Shown: positions 53,901-63,330 of the stretch, in pieces
How positions within the stretch are numbered: the first letter of the stretch is position 1
Layout of the letters: each line of letters opens with the position of its first letter
DNA from: Phymatolithon calcareum
Taxonomy: Eukaryota; Rhodophyta; Florideophyceae; Hapalidiales
Direction: 5' to 3'
Length of the DNA stretch: 64,000 nucleotides
Assembly (NCBI GenBank): GCA_977006965.1
Contig: OZ345352.1
Coordinates: 3,348,001-3,412,000 of the forward strand
Notes under the pieces: generated by a model
What the model was told of the DNA's origin: nothing
What the model saw: only the letters and a program-made list of their open reading frames with translations
The model's database searches: none
Program-made: the position numbers and the translations under genes

Positions 53901-54179
53901 ACGAGCGAGCTACCAGCAATCCTCAAACTCCCGAAGGTGAAGCACAGGCAATTAGCGCTTCAGTTCGTCTGCGGAAGATTTCCGCAGGTGTCGACAACAA
54001 GCATGGTGGAAAAATTTGGAAACCGAGCTCGACAGCATATGGCAACGCTGGAAAACAATCTGTCAGGATACGACTTGAAAGAAGACAAAAGACCGGATAC
54101 CGAGAAAGCACTTAACGAGCTCTTGCTATTCAGCAAGTCCATCATAGAGTGCATGGAAAATGAAGAAGGACTGCTCTGA
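50983..54179 (+). pseudogene. LINE family I ORF2: endonuclease, reverse transcriptase, C-terminal region
   Basis: ATG 50983 overlaps the ORF1 stop by 11 nt (ATGATTTTTAA). The endonuclease shows MNVGGSPETPE, LTETHLRSEAR, then after a frame change near 51180-51260 QVLIAQVGNLKIGVVYMSP, GDWNARHKSWDKKS, ASNIDFF and AQHKPV. From about 51258 a single frame runs to 54179, broken only by TGA at 52302-52304 and TAG at 53085-53087. RT landmarks: NYRPISLLSQARKI, QRCVAVLDLKAAYDTVP, VDRGVPQGSPLSPSLYNIF, LFADDVLLSAK. The C-terminal part has QPRWEYAMHLTPWT, RKRRIPYDK and KHRQLALQFVCGRFPQVST. In the sister copy at 32.3 kb the stop sites read Arg and Trp. Confidence 0.85.
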
Positions 54180-54519
54180 AATCAAGATACGAGAAGTTAA
54201 CTAGATGTCCCTCAGGACACAAAGCCAAATAGCGGGAACACCAGCAGCGAACCCACAAGAACACCACATAGTAGGTAGGAAGATCCAGGTTCCAAACTTT
54301 CCCCACCGCCTATGGAAGGCGGTAGGTTTCAACGGTCTACACACTGGAAGGTAGCAACTGAGGAAGCCTTGCCCGTATATTCGTAAGACTGTGAGTCTTT
54401 TAAATAAACTCCAATCAAAACAAAAACAAACAAACAAAACTATATCTGAGAAAACTTCCCGAAAATCGGTTTTACCGCATCTCTCTGAGGTAAAAGTGAG
54501 GTCCTGCTATCAACAGACA

Positions 54520-55585
54520 CAAGGCAATTACTTTAATGCTGTCGAACAAAAGGTTGAAAAAAGTTAAAGAAGTCACATACCTTGGAATTTTGCTAAGCAG
54601 CGAGGGGTTACCGAAACAAGAATTCTTGAACGTATCAAAAACGCCAAGATCACATTGTATCAACTGAGAGCCATCGGTGTCATAATACATGGGATTAATC
54701 TCGTTAAAGGTACCAAGTCGTACAAGGCAGTGATACAACCAAGATGTATAGGTCAGTGGTGATACTCGAAGAGCAAGGTTGAACTTGCAAGGACTTCGGT
54801 TAATTGGTTTAGGTGCGGTGCCCTCGATTCTGGGAGAAGTCCCATATCCCTCGCCTTTTATGCAGAAATTGTATCCTGCCACGTAATTGCATGCCGAGTC
54901 ACTCAGACTCAATACTACATGGCCACGCGCCTGTGCGCGTATCCATGAAATGTTAAATGTACCTGTAAAATGCTTGGACTGACACCGTTTACAGATGGGA
55001 GTACGCCATGCATCTGACGTCATGGACGCCGACAGTACAGATAGCTATTGAAGAAGCTGAAAGAATCTTTTTCGCCCAAGCGTTCAGACGAATCGCGAAA
55101 AACAAATCTGCAAGATCTCCTCTCCTCTGCCGCATCCGTACAGCCGAAAATGGAGAATGGTGCTAACACTTCGAATGCTTGAAAGAGCCAAGGCAAGAAA
55201 CGAGAGCCTTCTGGAAGTCCCTGGGGTTGCTAGAGACGTGGAAGAACTGCAATGGACAGGTCGAGACGTGGCAGCAATGCTGCGCCACAAACAGTTCGAG
55301 AAAACGCTGGAATATCTCAATAAAGGAATTTCAACGGACGTCCTGAAAGCCTCGCTCTTCAATTATAATGGAGACTCTTTGGAATTACCGGTGAAAAACG
55401 TTAAGTGGACTCCAAGCTTTTCCGTCATGGTTTTTGCAGCTAGGGCCACGACACTCCAGAAGGACCAGGCGTGAGTATTGTAAGCTGCACTAGCAGTAGC
55501 AGCTGAAGCGCATCTTCCTTGCAGTCTCAAGAGTGTTGCTGAGGGCGTTAAATAAATTCCCTATTCAAAAAAATTAAAATTCTTT
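54520..55585 (+). pseudogene. LINE fragment: RT C-terminal region, split by a 247-bp insert
   Basis: Reads KEVTYLGILLSSEG, ERIKNAKITLYQLRAIGV and YKAVIQPR, then is interrupted at 54748-54994. It resumes WEYAMHLTSWTPTVQIAIEE, RSPLLCRIRTAE, then a 105-codon frame 55157-55474 (RMLERAKARNESLLEV, FNYNGDSLELPVKN). A 3' end with GTTAAATAAA follows at about 55585. A distinct LINE lineage lying just downstream of the full-length element. Confidence 0.65.
54748..54994. mobile_element. 247-bp insertion in a LINE
   Basis: Removing this segment restores the codons for QPRWEYAMHL. AGATG occurs on both edges (a possible 5-bp duplication). The insert starts TATAGGTCAGTGGTGA, faintly like a pol III A box, and has no coding capacity. 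Its class is unknown. Confidence 0.55.
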
Positions 55586-56283
55586 TAAACAACCGTGTCT
55601 ACTCTACAAAAAATCGTCTATCTCCATTGATGAGAGCTTTGAACACAGCCAAAATGCTTGGGAGTGTAAAATCAGAAATTGGAACCTGTGGAACCATAGT
55701 CCATCCATGACCTGCCGCGCCAGCCTGGCAAACGGAGAAAATTTGCGAAATCTGGTTAGAGAAATGGTAACGGGGTCCAGATACTTTCAAAAATAACAGA
55801 CGCAGTCAATATAAGAGTGCTCTACCTCTTCCACTATGGACTACCAAGGCGGTCACGTAGGTACCGAAAATAAAATTTGATGCTATGAGCGCCTAGGCTT
55901 CATATACTCGAGACTAAAGAAAGACTTGTTTATCCTTCGTGTACCTTACTGTGACGTGCACTTATTAGTAGAGAAATACGAATTAAGGAGGCCATGAGTG
56001 ACCAGACTACGCTACATTAAAAAGCAGTTCGGAAAGCAAGGCCTGTTACTCCTAGGTGAGGCGTTGGGAACTTTTAAATTAATCATTACATATCCCCTTA
56101 CTTAGACAAAGAGACTCATCTTTTCGGAGACTGTGCCCGAATCTATTCTTGATGCCGCAAAGTACCGCAAACACACAGCCTTTGTAAATTCGGACGAGCT
56201 CATAGCCTTGTAAGACAAAGGAAGTCAGGTCGATGGTACTTATTTTTAAGTTCGGGCTCGAAAACGAATCATATACTCCAGAA
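55586..56283. other. No recognisable feature
   Basis: A possible weak family III-like tail (GCGTTGGGAACTTTTAAATT) lies near 56060; nothing else was recognised. Confidence 0.35.
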
Positions 56284-56335
56284 AAATCCAAGTTGTTTTA
56301 AAAGCTCCACAGACTTCCGAAGATAAGTGTAAGCC
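56284..56335 (-). mobile_element. LINE family I-type 3' tail
   Basis: TTTTAAAAGCTCCACAGACT and TTCCGAAGATA are the reverse complement of the family I 3' block (TCTTCGGAAGTCTGTGG). Short remnant. Confidence 0.55.
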
Positions 56336-56974
56336 TCAAGAAAGAAATTCTCTCGACCGAGACTATATGCCCTCTATCCAGATACGTAAAAGTGAGGGCC
56401 GCTCTTTGCTGGAAAGGAGCGAAACCAATTGTCGTGTACTTCGAAAATGTATTCAGGGGCTCCATTGGAGGCCGTTGTCGAGCGCTCAAGAGAGATACCT
56501 GCTGAGGTCCATTAGGTTTGTCGACTTCGCGCGAAAAGCATGTCTCGAAGGTACAGAACAACGGGTAATGCAAGAGTTGGGAAAGTGGCGCAGGGGATAC
56601 TCGGTTCTTCCACGATTCGAGACCACGAACAGGAAGAGAGCACGGAAGAATATATGTATAGATGCATCCCCAGAATGAAATGACTTTTGAATTTTAGAAC
56701 GCATGAAGGAGCGGCAAACTACTGCACAAATATTCTCTTCAAGGCTGAAGCTCTGGTAACCTACATAGAACGACTGGATAACACGAAAGCTGAGCATTCC
56801 CGGAAAGGACCTGGTCGCGAGCCTGATGAGGGATTCGAAACCGTGGTTCCAAAGTCCAAATGATGAAGCCGATCCTCCCCTGGATCTGCTGAAAATAAGA
56901 ACAAGAATGATTAGAGCCCAGGAAACGTAAGAAATATGAGTAGGAATCAAGGTTTTTTTGAAGCACCTGTTTAG
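56336..56974. other. Unassigned; overlapping frames on both strands
   Basis: Frames of 103 codons (plus, 56367-56678) and 154 codons (minus, 56486-56950) overlap. Neither shows a domain I recognise. The flanks are LINE tails, so this may be an old LINE interior. Confidence 0.3.
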
Positions 56975-57410
56975 TTGTTTATTTAAAAGCCCTTAGTGAC
57001 ACTCCTAAGACTGTACGGGGCAGTTCTTCAAACCTTCTTCATTCTAGTATATCGTCTGGACTCTAATACAGGGACTCGTCGTTTTCTATATTATCAATTA
57101 TGGTAACGCTGTAGAGTAGTAGGGTGTGTAATGCCATTTCGTTGTTAACATTTCTCCGGATACTTTGTTAGGTTCTTGCGTACGGTCTACAGGTGACACT
57201 CGGCTGCTGCTCGCTCACTAGAGGAAACGTGCCGCTTGCGTATTTTGTGGGCAGCTGTCGATGTCACAACTGCCAAACCTGACGATGGCCGCAATATCGT
57301 CTGCTTTGTCGTATAGTATTTTTCTCTTTCTTCTTGCTTCGAGCCGTGCGCCTTCTTTTGCAAGTATTCGTGGGAGTTTGTCCGGGGAATTCCCTTCCTG
57401 CATGTAGCAA
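56975..57410 (-). pseudogene. LINE C-terminal fragment and 3' end
   Basis: Minus-strand frames read EGARLEARRKRKILYDKADD, matching GDRLESKRKRKIPYDNTREL of family I. A 3' end follows with AAGGGCTTTTAAATAAAC near 56985. Degenerate and 5'-truncated. Confidence 0.6.
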
Positions 57411-58130
57411 TCAAGGTGCCATGAAAATTCCAGATGGGTGGCTAGCCAACTTTACAATAAACGGCTGTACAGTACTTCGAAGGAGCGTTCTGTTCGTGAT
57501 TCCAAAATTGTAAATAATTTGTTCCTGTTTTGGAAATTTTGAACAGTCGAACAGCATTTTGCATTAAAATTTAATGAAAAATGCTGTTCGACTATAATTT
57601 GTTTTCAGCTTTTTTGAACTGAGCAAAAGTTACTATTTGTAGTGCATGCATCGGCTCGGCACGTCTCTTGCGGATTAATGTCCACGTCCGGACAGCATTA
57701 CAGCTACTCAAATCCTATTGTTATTTCTTCTTCGCAATTAACGGGGTTTAATTAATGAGGTGCCATGGATCCCACCTCGAGGAGATTGGAATATGTGATA
57801 AAATTGAAAGATGGAATGCAGCCCTCAGTAAGAAAATTGATATTGCATATTCGAGAGTAGAATATCTCTGGTGGCATTGTTTTCCTGGAAGTTTCAGAAA
57901 TACAGTGCTGATTCTAAAGACACGAAACGAGTTCCTCTAAAGCATCTCTATGTAGAGATCTAAGCTCCACGGAAACTAAGCAGATAACTCTGGAATAGAG
58001 CTGAAAGTACGGGACAGGGCGAGTAACATGTAGGTGTAGATCGCGGGACTCTATAATTTGCCGAAATGTCGTTAGCATTGGTCCGCAGAAGTTTCAAGCC
58101 AATCCATGTTGCTTGATGTGCAAGCTGTAC
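57411..58130. other. No gene; contains a 49-bp near-palindrome
   Basis: No recognisable coding frame. The only structure is the inverted repeat at 57545-57593 with partial direct repeats on either side. Confidence 0.4.
57545..57593. repeat. 49-bp near-perfect palindrome
   Basis: Arms AGTCGAACAGCATTTT and AAAATGCTGTTCGACT pair perfectly; after one mismatch CATTAAA pairs with TTTAATG around a single central base. ATAATTTGTT...TTTTGAAC occurs on both sides (57513-57544 and 57594-57619). Confidence 0.9.
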
Positions 58131-59386
58131 GAGATATTTGATGATTTTATTTTGAGAGCTCCTAAAGCCTCACCTTGGAGTAACGGGGCAGCTCTTGCGA
58201 TATTTTCTAAGCTAAAGCCCTCTGGCTACTTAACTCGTTCTTGATTTGTAATTCTCTCCCAACAAAAGCTCCTGTGAGTCTCTTGCGCTCAAACTCAATT
58301 TCTGTACTCATCTCCCAGGACGTTAGAGTACATTGCAAGGCGACTAGTTCGATCACCGCGGTAATCCCACAGTAGGCACCCAATACTGATTTTCTCGAAA
58401 GGGATGCTCGATTGAATGTCAACCTTAGGCACCTTAAACGTGTTGGTCTTTCTCCTATGTAAAGGATCCCTTGTAGCTCGCCCTCAGTAGGAATCTTCAT
58501 TGATCTGCCTTCTTCTTCCATTTCCCATACCTTAATTGTTCCTTCTCTTCTTCTTCGTGACAGATCCCTCCTGGGCTTTCTGAAGGGCTTGTAGCAAGTC
58601 TTCATAAATCTTGAGATATTCAATATCTTTCATTGCTTCCTTTATGTCCTCATCTCTTCCATAGTACTCTTCTTTCAGTCTTTCTTTTATTGCGGAAAGA
58701 TCGCTCACACGGAGGGTGAGGGCCAGAAGCTGTTCTGCAACAGCTTCTCATTGTTCAGAAATTTTAGTATCGCTAGCGGTCTCTCACGGCATAGCTCCTC
58801 TACGGTTTTTGTCCCAACCAAGTACTCTGCTGATTCTCCAAGGCGCTTTTTGTGTCTTACCAGGCTTAATGCAAACCTTTCTGCTTCATGACGTCTCCTC
58901 ATCTTTGGTGATTCCAGTCGGCACAGAACTCGCATTCGGTCCCAGCGTTTTCCGAAAACATTCTTGTAGAACAAGCCCTCTGCCTACACGTTGCCGAGAG
59001 CAATCGATTTGTCATTGGAGTCACGTGTAGTGTATACTCCCATTTCGGGATAATTAGCGACGTAAAGGTCCTGATGCATGTCTCCGGTTTGAATCCTCGA
59101 ACATTCACTCCAAGCTCCCGAAGCTTATGTAAGCATCCTGCAGCATTTCGAACTCTTGTTATGGCCGCGTCATCCGTAACACCCTTGTTATTCATGCTTA
59201 CCCCAAGATACGATAGTCTCCAGGCTTGATGCAGTTCTCGACCCTCCAAGTAAAAAGTGTGATTCTGAAGCTCTTTGTGCTTAAGAACTTCGCTTTTCCT
59301 GGTTTTGTGTTCTACTTCGTGCCATTTTCGCTTGTCCAAATGGTCGCTATATCAAGAAGTTTCTGCATTCCTCGTCCTGTCTTCGC

Positions 59387-59819
59387 GGACCCGGGACGTC
59401 GGTAAACTCGCCCATCGCGCTCCGGCGCACGCAAGACTGGGGACGTCAGTAACCCCCCCGCGCGGATCGGCGGGCAGGCCGAGCGAGATTAAGTCCTGAA
59501 GATCGGCGCGGCACGCGGACCCGGGACGTCGGTAAACTTTCTTCGGCGCGGGAAACGACCTCGGACGTCATAAAATTTTCCTTTCCGCACGTTCACACGA
59601 TACGATGCTCTGCGTGGCCATTGAAGTGAAATGATTTTCCCCCTCGAGATCTCTCCGTTGAGATCAGATGTAGGTTTTCTAATTTTGCTGACTATAGCCG
59701 TTTTTATGCGAAATGGAGCCTCTGGGCTCTGAGTTGAGTCCTCGTGGCTCATCAGAAGTGTTGCCCCAAGCGTCTGCAAATGCGTTGGTAACACTATAAT
59801 AAAAATCTCCACTTCTTCT
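59387..59819 (+). mobile_element. 433-bp SINE-like element: GACGTC-rich head plus LINE family III tail
   Basis: Flanked by perfect 15-bp copies of TCGTCCTGTCTTCGC (59372-59386 and 59820-59834). The first 190 bp are GC-rich and hold four GACGTC-centred motifs, two of them inside identical GGACCCGGGACGTCGGTAA blocks at 59387 and about 59517. The last 200 bp match the 3' end of family III LINEs, with the CCCCAAGCGTCTGCAAATGC block and a CTT tail. Non-coding. The structure fits a non-autonomous retroposon using a LINE 3' end. Confidence 0.85.
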
Positions 59820-59981
59820 TCGTCCTGTCTTCGCTTGGAGCTGAACATCATCTGCGAACAATTGCACTGGACTGTCTGAGACGTTTCCGTCTGTCTTGGA
59901 GACGGCTTCTGCGAATGCGTCCATGAATATATTGCATATGCATGGACTAAGCGCGGAACCTTGAGGCACTCCTCGGTCGAT

Positions 59982-60078
59982 CTACACAAAGGTAGGTAGC
60001 ATCAGAGGAAGCCTTGCCCATATCTTCGGAAGTCTGTGGGGCTTTTAAATAAACTTGAAAGGAAAAAAGAAAAAAAAA
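59982..60078 (+). mobile_element. 97-bp LINE family I 3' tail inserted in an RT gene
   Basis: Perfect 14-bp TSD ACTCCTCGGTCGAT (59968-59981 and 60079-60092). The insert starts CTACACAAAGGTAGGTAGCA and is nearly identical to 14670-14768 of the copy at 13464, ending in an A-run. It splits the host codons between IDRGV and PQGSALSP. Confidence 0.92.
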
Positions 60079-60440
60079 ACTCCTCGGTCGATGATGCACC
60101 ACATTTCTGTCTCGCCACCAGCTGATATGACCCATGAGGGTTTTAACAGGTATGCAACCATCCTTGTTATCTCTTCAGGAAGTCTCTCCGCCAGCCTCTT
60201 CATGAGGATACCCCTTGGCACACTATCGTATGCGGCGGATAGGTCGAGAACTGCTATGAACGGATGACCCTTTTTCAATGTACTTTTTGCCCGGAGTATA
60301 GCGAGATATGTGCTTCTGTCTTTCCGAAAGCCCAGCTGAACCTTGTTCAAGAGGTAGTTCTCGCGTATGTATGCCTCTAGAGCTGAGTCAATGATTTTCC
60401 TGGCTTGACTTAAAAGAGATATGGGCCTGTAATTTGCTGT

Positions 60441-63330
60441 GAGGGGATATATGTTGATTTATTTTAAAAGCTCCCAAAGCCTCAAATTGAGTAACAGGGC
60501 AGCTTCTCGCTGTTTTCGATACTCATCTCTCTACTCTCCTTCTAGTATCTCCTTAATTCGAATTTCTCTCCCTGTGAGGGCCCGAGTAAGTCTTTTGCAT
60601 TCATATTCTGTTTCTTGGTCCATCTTCATAGATCGTAGTACACGTTGCAACACGATAAGCTCAACCACAGCACCAGTCCCAAAGTACTTCGCCAGAATGG
60701 ATTGTCTGCACAAAAGAACTCTGTTGAAAATGAAACTCAGGCATCTCAACCTCGCAGTTCTGTCCCTTATTTATAGCACTTCTGGCAGGTCGTTCGGTAC
60801 GCCGATCGGGATTTTAACTGTCCGACCCTCTTCTTCCAACTACTAGACTTTGACTGTTGCTTGTAGGCGTCACTTTTTTGACACCATACCTTCTTCCGCT
60901 TTTTTCAGAGCTTCTTTAAGGTGTTCCTCTTCCCCGAGATACCCAATGTCATTTGATACGTCTTCCAGATCTTCATCTTTTCCCTGGTATTCTTCTGAAA
61001 ACTCCAGGAACTCCCTCCATCTTACCGAGCTTAAGGCGAACCTTTCAGCCTAGTGCATTCTCCTCATCTGTGGGCTGGCGAGACGGCAGAGCACTCGCAT
61101 TCTCTCCCTTCAATACTCGGCATACTTTCCGAAACGTATCTGTAGAAAAGACCTTCTGCTGCTTCAATTGCCGATAGTAGTCGTTTCGTGATCGGGGTCA
61201 GGTGAATGGCATACTCCCATTAGGGGAGAATCAACGACTTGAAAATCCTGATGCACGTGGCTGGTTGAAGTCCTTTGACGTTCAAGCCAATTTGGCGGGT
61301 TTGTGTATGCATCCCATTGCATTCCGAACTCTTGAGATTGCTGTATCGTCGGTGACTTCGTTGTTGATCATACCGATCCCGAATTAGGACAGTCTCCAGG
61401 CCTGGTGCAGCTCTTTTCCTGCAAGGAAGAATTTCTTCTTTGCTTTGTACTTAAGGACCTCGCTCTTTCCAGGTTTTGTGTTCCATTTCATGGAATTCTC
61501 GACTACCCACTTTGTAGCTATGTCCAATAGTTTTTGCAATCCTTTTGCATTCTTTGCCTGAAGAAGAACGTCATCCGCAAATAGCTGCGCTGGGTGGTCA
61601 GACACTGTTCTTGTTACTTGGGCGGCAGCTACCGCGAACGAATCCATGAATATGTTATATAGGCACGGACTAAGCAGGGAGCCCTGCGGAACACCTCGGT
61701 CGATAATGCACCACGTTTTCGTTTCATCTCCTGCCGACGTGATCCACGACGGTTTCATCAGGTAAGATACCATCTTTGTTATGTGCACCGGCAACTTTTT
61801 CTTCAGTCGCTCGAGGAGGATATCCCTCGGGACGCAGTCCTACGCTGCTGACAAGTCAAGTACAGCAACGAACGGGTGGCCATTTTGCATAGTATTCTTT
61901 GCGCGAAGTATGGCCAACTATGTGCTCTTGTCTCTCCGAAAACCCGGTTGTGCTCCGTTTAACCGGTAGTGATCCGTTATGAATGAGTCTAGGGCGGAAT
62001 CGATTATCTTCCTGACCTGACTCAGTAGAGAGATAGGCCTGTAGTTTGCCGCAATGTGTGCTGGACCTTTCTTGTATAGGAGAATAAGTACTGGTTGCCG
62101 CCATTGTCGTGGGAGGAACCTCAGTCGCCCGCATGTTTCCCACAGAACCAGAATCAATTCGAAACCGACCTCCTTGTTTGCGTGTAGCATCCCCACAGCA
62201 GCGCCGTCTGGGCCCACAGCTTTCCCTCTTGGCGCTCTGTTAAAGGCTTCGAAGATGCCTCCTCATTGCTCTGTTAACGGTAAACCTTTCAAGGATCACA
62301 TTCTAATCCTTCTCCGCTTTGCACACGTTGGAGATGTACGCGGAAAACTTGCTCGGGTGCACTGGGGCTCCTTACCAGTTCGTCGCTCCTTGGACTTCAT
62401 AATCTTGCTCGCGACATTTGCAGCCTCAGTGGGGCCCAACTTCTCGATTCTTTCTATATATTTTTCAAATTGGTCCTCCTTCGATTTCCGTACCTTTTTC
62501 AGGATCAGCGCTTTGACTTTTTTCAGCTCAGCTTTCTCTGCTTGGAGACCTATCCTTTGTACCCTTTTGTAAATCCTTGTTCTTTTCTTGGCTAATTGAT
62601 CGAGCTCTCTGTTCCAGAACGTCTTGTATCGTCCCGGCCTGGGCTTGTCGGAGGTCCAGGGCTTTGTGATCTTGGCGCGTAGAATTTTGTACCAAGCATT
62701 GAGGTCATCTTCATTGATACAATCTCGCAATTTTTGGATCATCTCTGGGGCCCACGAGGATATTTCCGCACTGGCTTGTGCCGCTCGTTCTGGGCATTTC
62801 CTTGCTGCTCTTGATATGAACTTTTCCTTCTGCTGTGCGACAATTTTGTGATTCAAAAATCGCATTCGAACCGGTGTGTGCTCTGTGCTACCATCCCATG
62901 ATCCGTTCTGAACATGCGGAACTTTAGCTTCCACTGACTTTGTAAGAAATATGTCGATATTTCTTCTCCCTTGATTTGTCGAATGTGGGGCTGCTCGCAG
63001 TCCTTTTTCTCCAGTTGTGCCTCGCTGTCCACGATACAATCTTGGTCCCCCTCCAGTTTCCCTTATGGTCCCAAAGTCTGTGTCTCGCGTTCAGGTCACC
63101 CATGATGACAGCTTTTCCACGGCAGTACTTGTGGAGGTAAGCAAGAGACCTGTCGTAGTCTTCTTGTTTGGCTGAAGGCGAAATGTACACAACGGCCATG
63201 AAGATTAAAGGTGTGAACCTTTATTCTGACAGCTATGCCATTTTCCAGCCTGGCATGCTCTATGCGGTCTATATTATAGACTGGGTGTTGGTCTAACTCG
63301 AACTGATGTACAGGGAGTTCAAAAAAGATC
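60441..63330 (-). pseudogene. LINE family II, longer copy (endonuclease to 3' end)
   Basis: Minus strand. Endonuclease end: VVYISPSAKQEDYDRSL, MGDLNARHRLWDHKGN, RRNIDIFLTKS. Linker with PWTSDKPRPGRYKTFWNREL, then RT: ANYRPISLLSQVRKIIDSAL, VAVLDLSAA, WCIIDRGVPQGSLLSPCLYN, LFADDVLLQAKN. The frame decays after 61384, though FGIGMINNEVTDDTAISRVR and later C-terminal pieces are visible down to about 60500. The 3' end TTTTAAAATAAATCAACATA abuts the truncated family II copy at 60437. The 5' side is truncated near 63330; no TSD found. Confidence 0.75.

Larger units (their letters stand above)
48889..54438 (+). mobile_element. Full-length LINE, family I, 5,550 bp with 14-bp TSD
   Basis: Flanked by perfect 14-bp copies of ACTATATCTGAGAA (48875-48888 and 54439-54452). 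Order: short 5' UTR, ORF1, ORF2 (APE endonuclease, RT, C-terminal region), a 3' UTR with the CCTTGCCCGTATATTCG and TTTTAAATAAAC end block, then an A-rich CAAA-type tail. It defines the length and structure of the family whose fragments lie at 5428, 12713, 13464, 17080, 32338, 41880, 56284 and 59982. It landed about 150 bp upstream of the Harbinger-like gene. Coding damage (see ORF entries) makes it inactive. Confidence 0.9.
58131..60437 (-). pseudogene. LINE family II, 5'-truncated, twice interrupted
   Basis: Minus strand. RT begins at NYRPISLLSQ (60437) and runs KVQLGFRKDRSTYLAILRAK, VLDLSAAYDSVPRG, WCIIDRGV, PQGSALSPCICNIFMDAF, LFADDVQLQAK. Then FYLEGRELHQAWRLSYLGVS, ETCIRTFTSLIIPKWEYTLH and the C-terminal frame 58207-58623. 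The 3' end (GAGAGCTCCTAAAGCC) is near 58131. It is split by the 97-bp tail at 59982-60078 and the 433-bp element at 59387-59819; removing both restores the order of RT motifs. Frameshifts are also present around 58900-59000. Confidence 0.8.

Noticed and set aside
50983-54179. Alternative genetic code (TGA and TAG read as sense)
   Set aside because: The sister LINE copy has Arg and Trp codons at these sites, so simple transitions explain them, and other frames end normally at all three stops.
54472-55023. 183-codon minus-strand frame
   Set aside because: It spans a LINE fragment and an inserted repeat whose plus-strand codons are recognisable; no domain on the minus strand.
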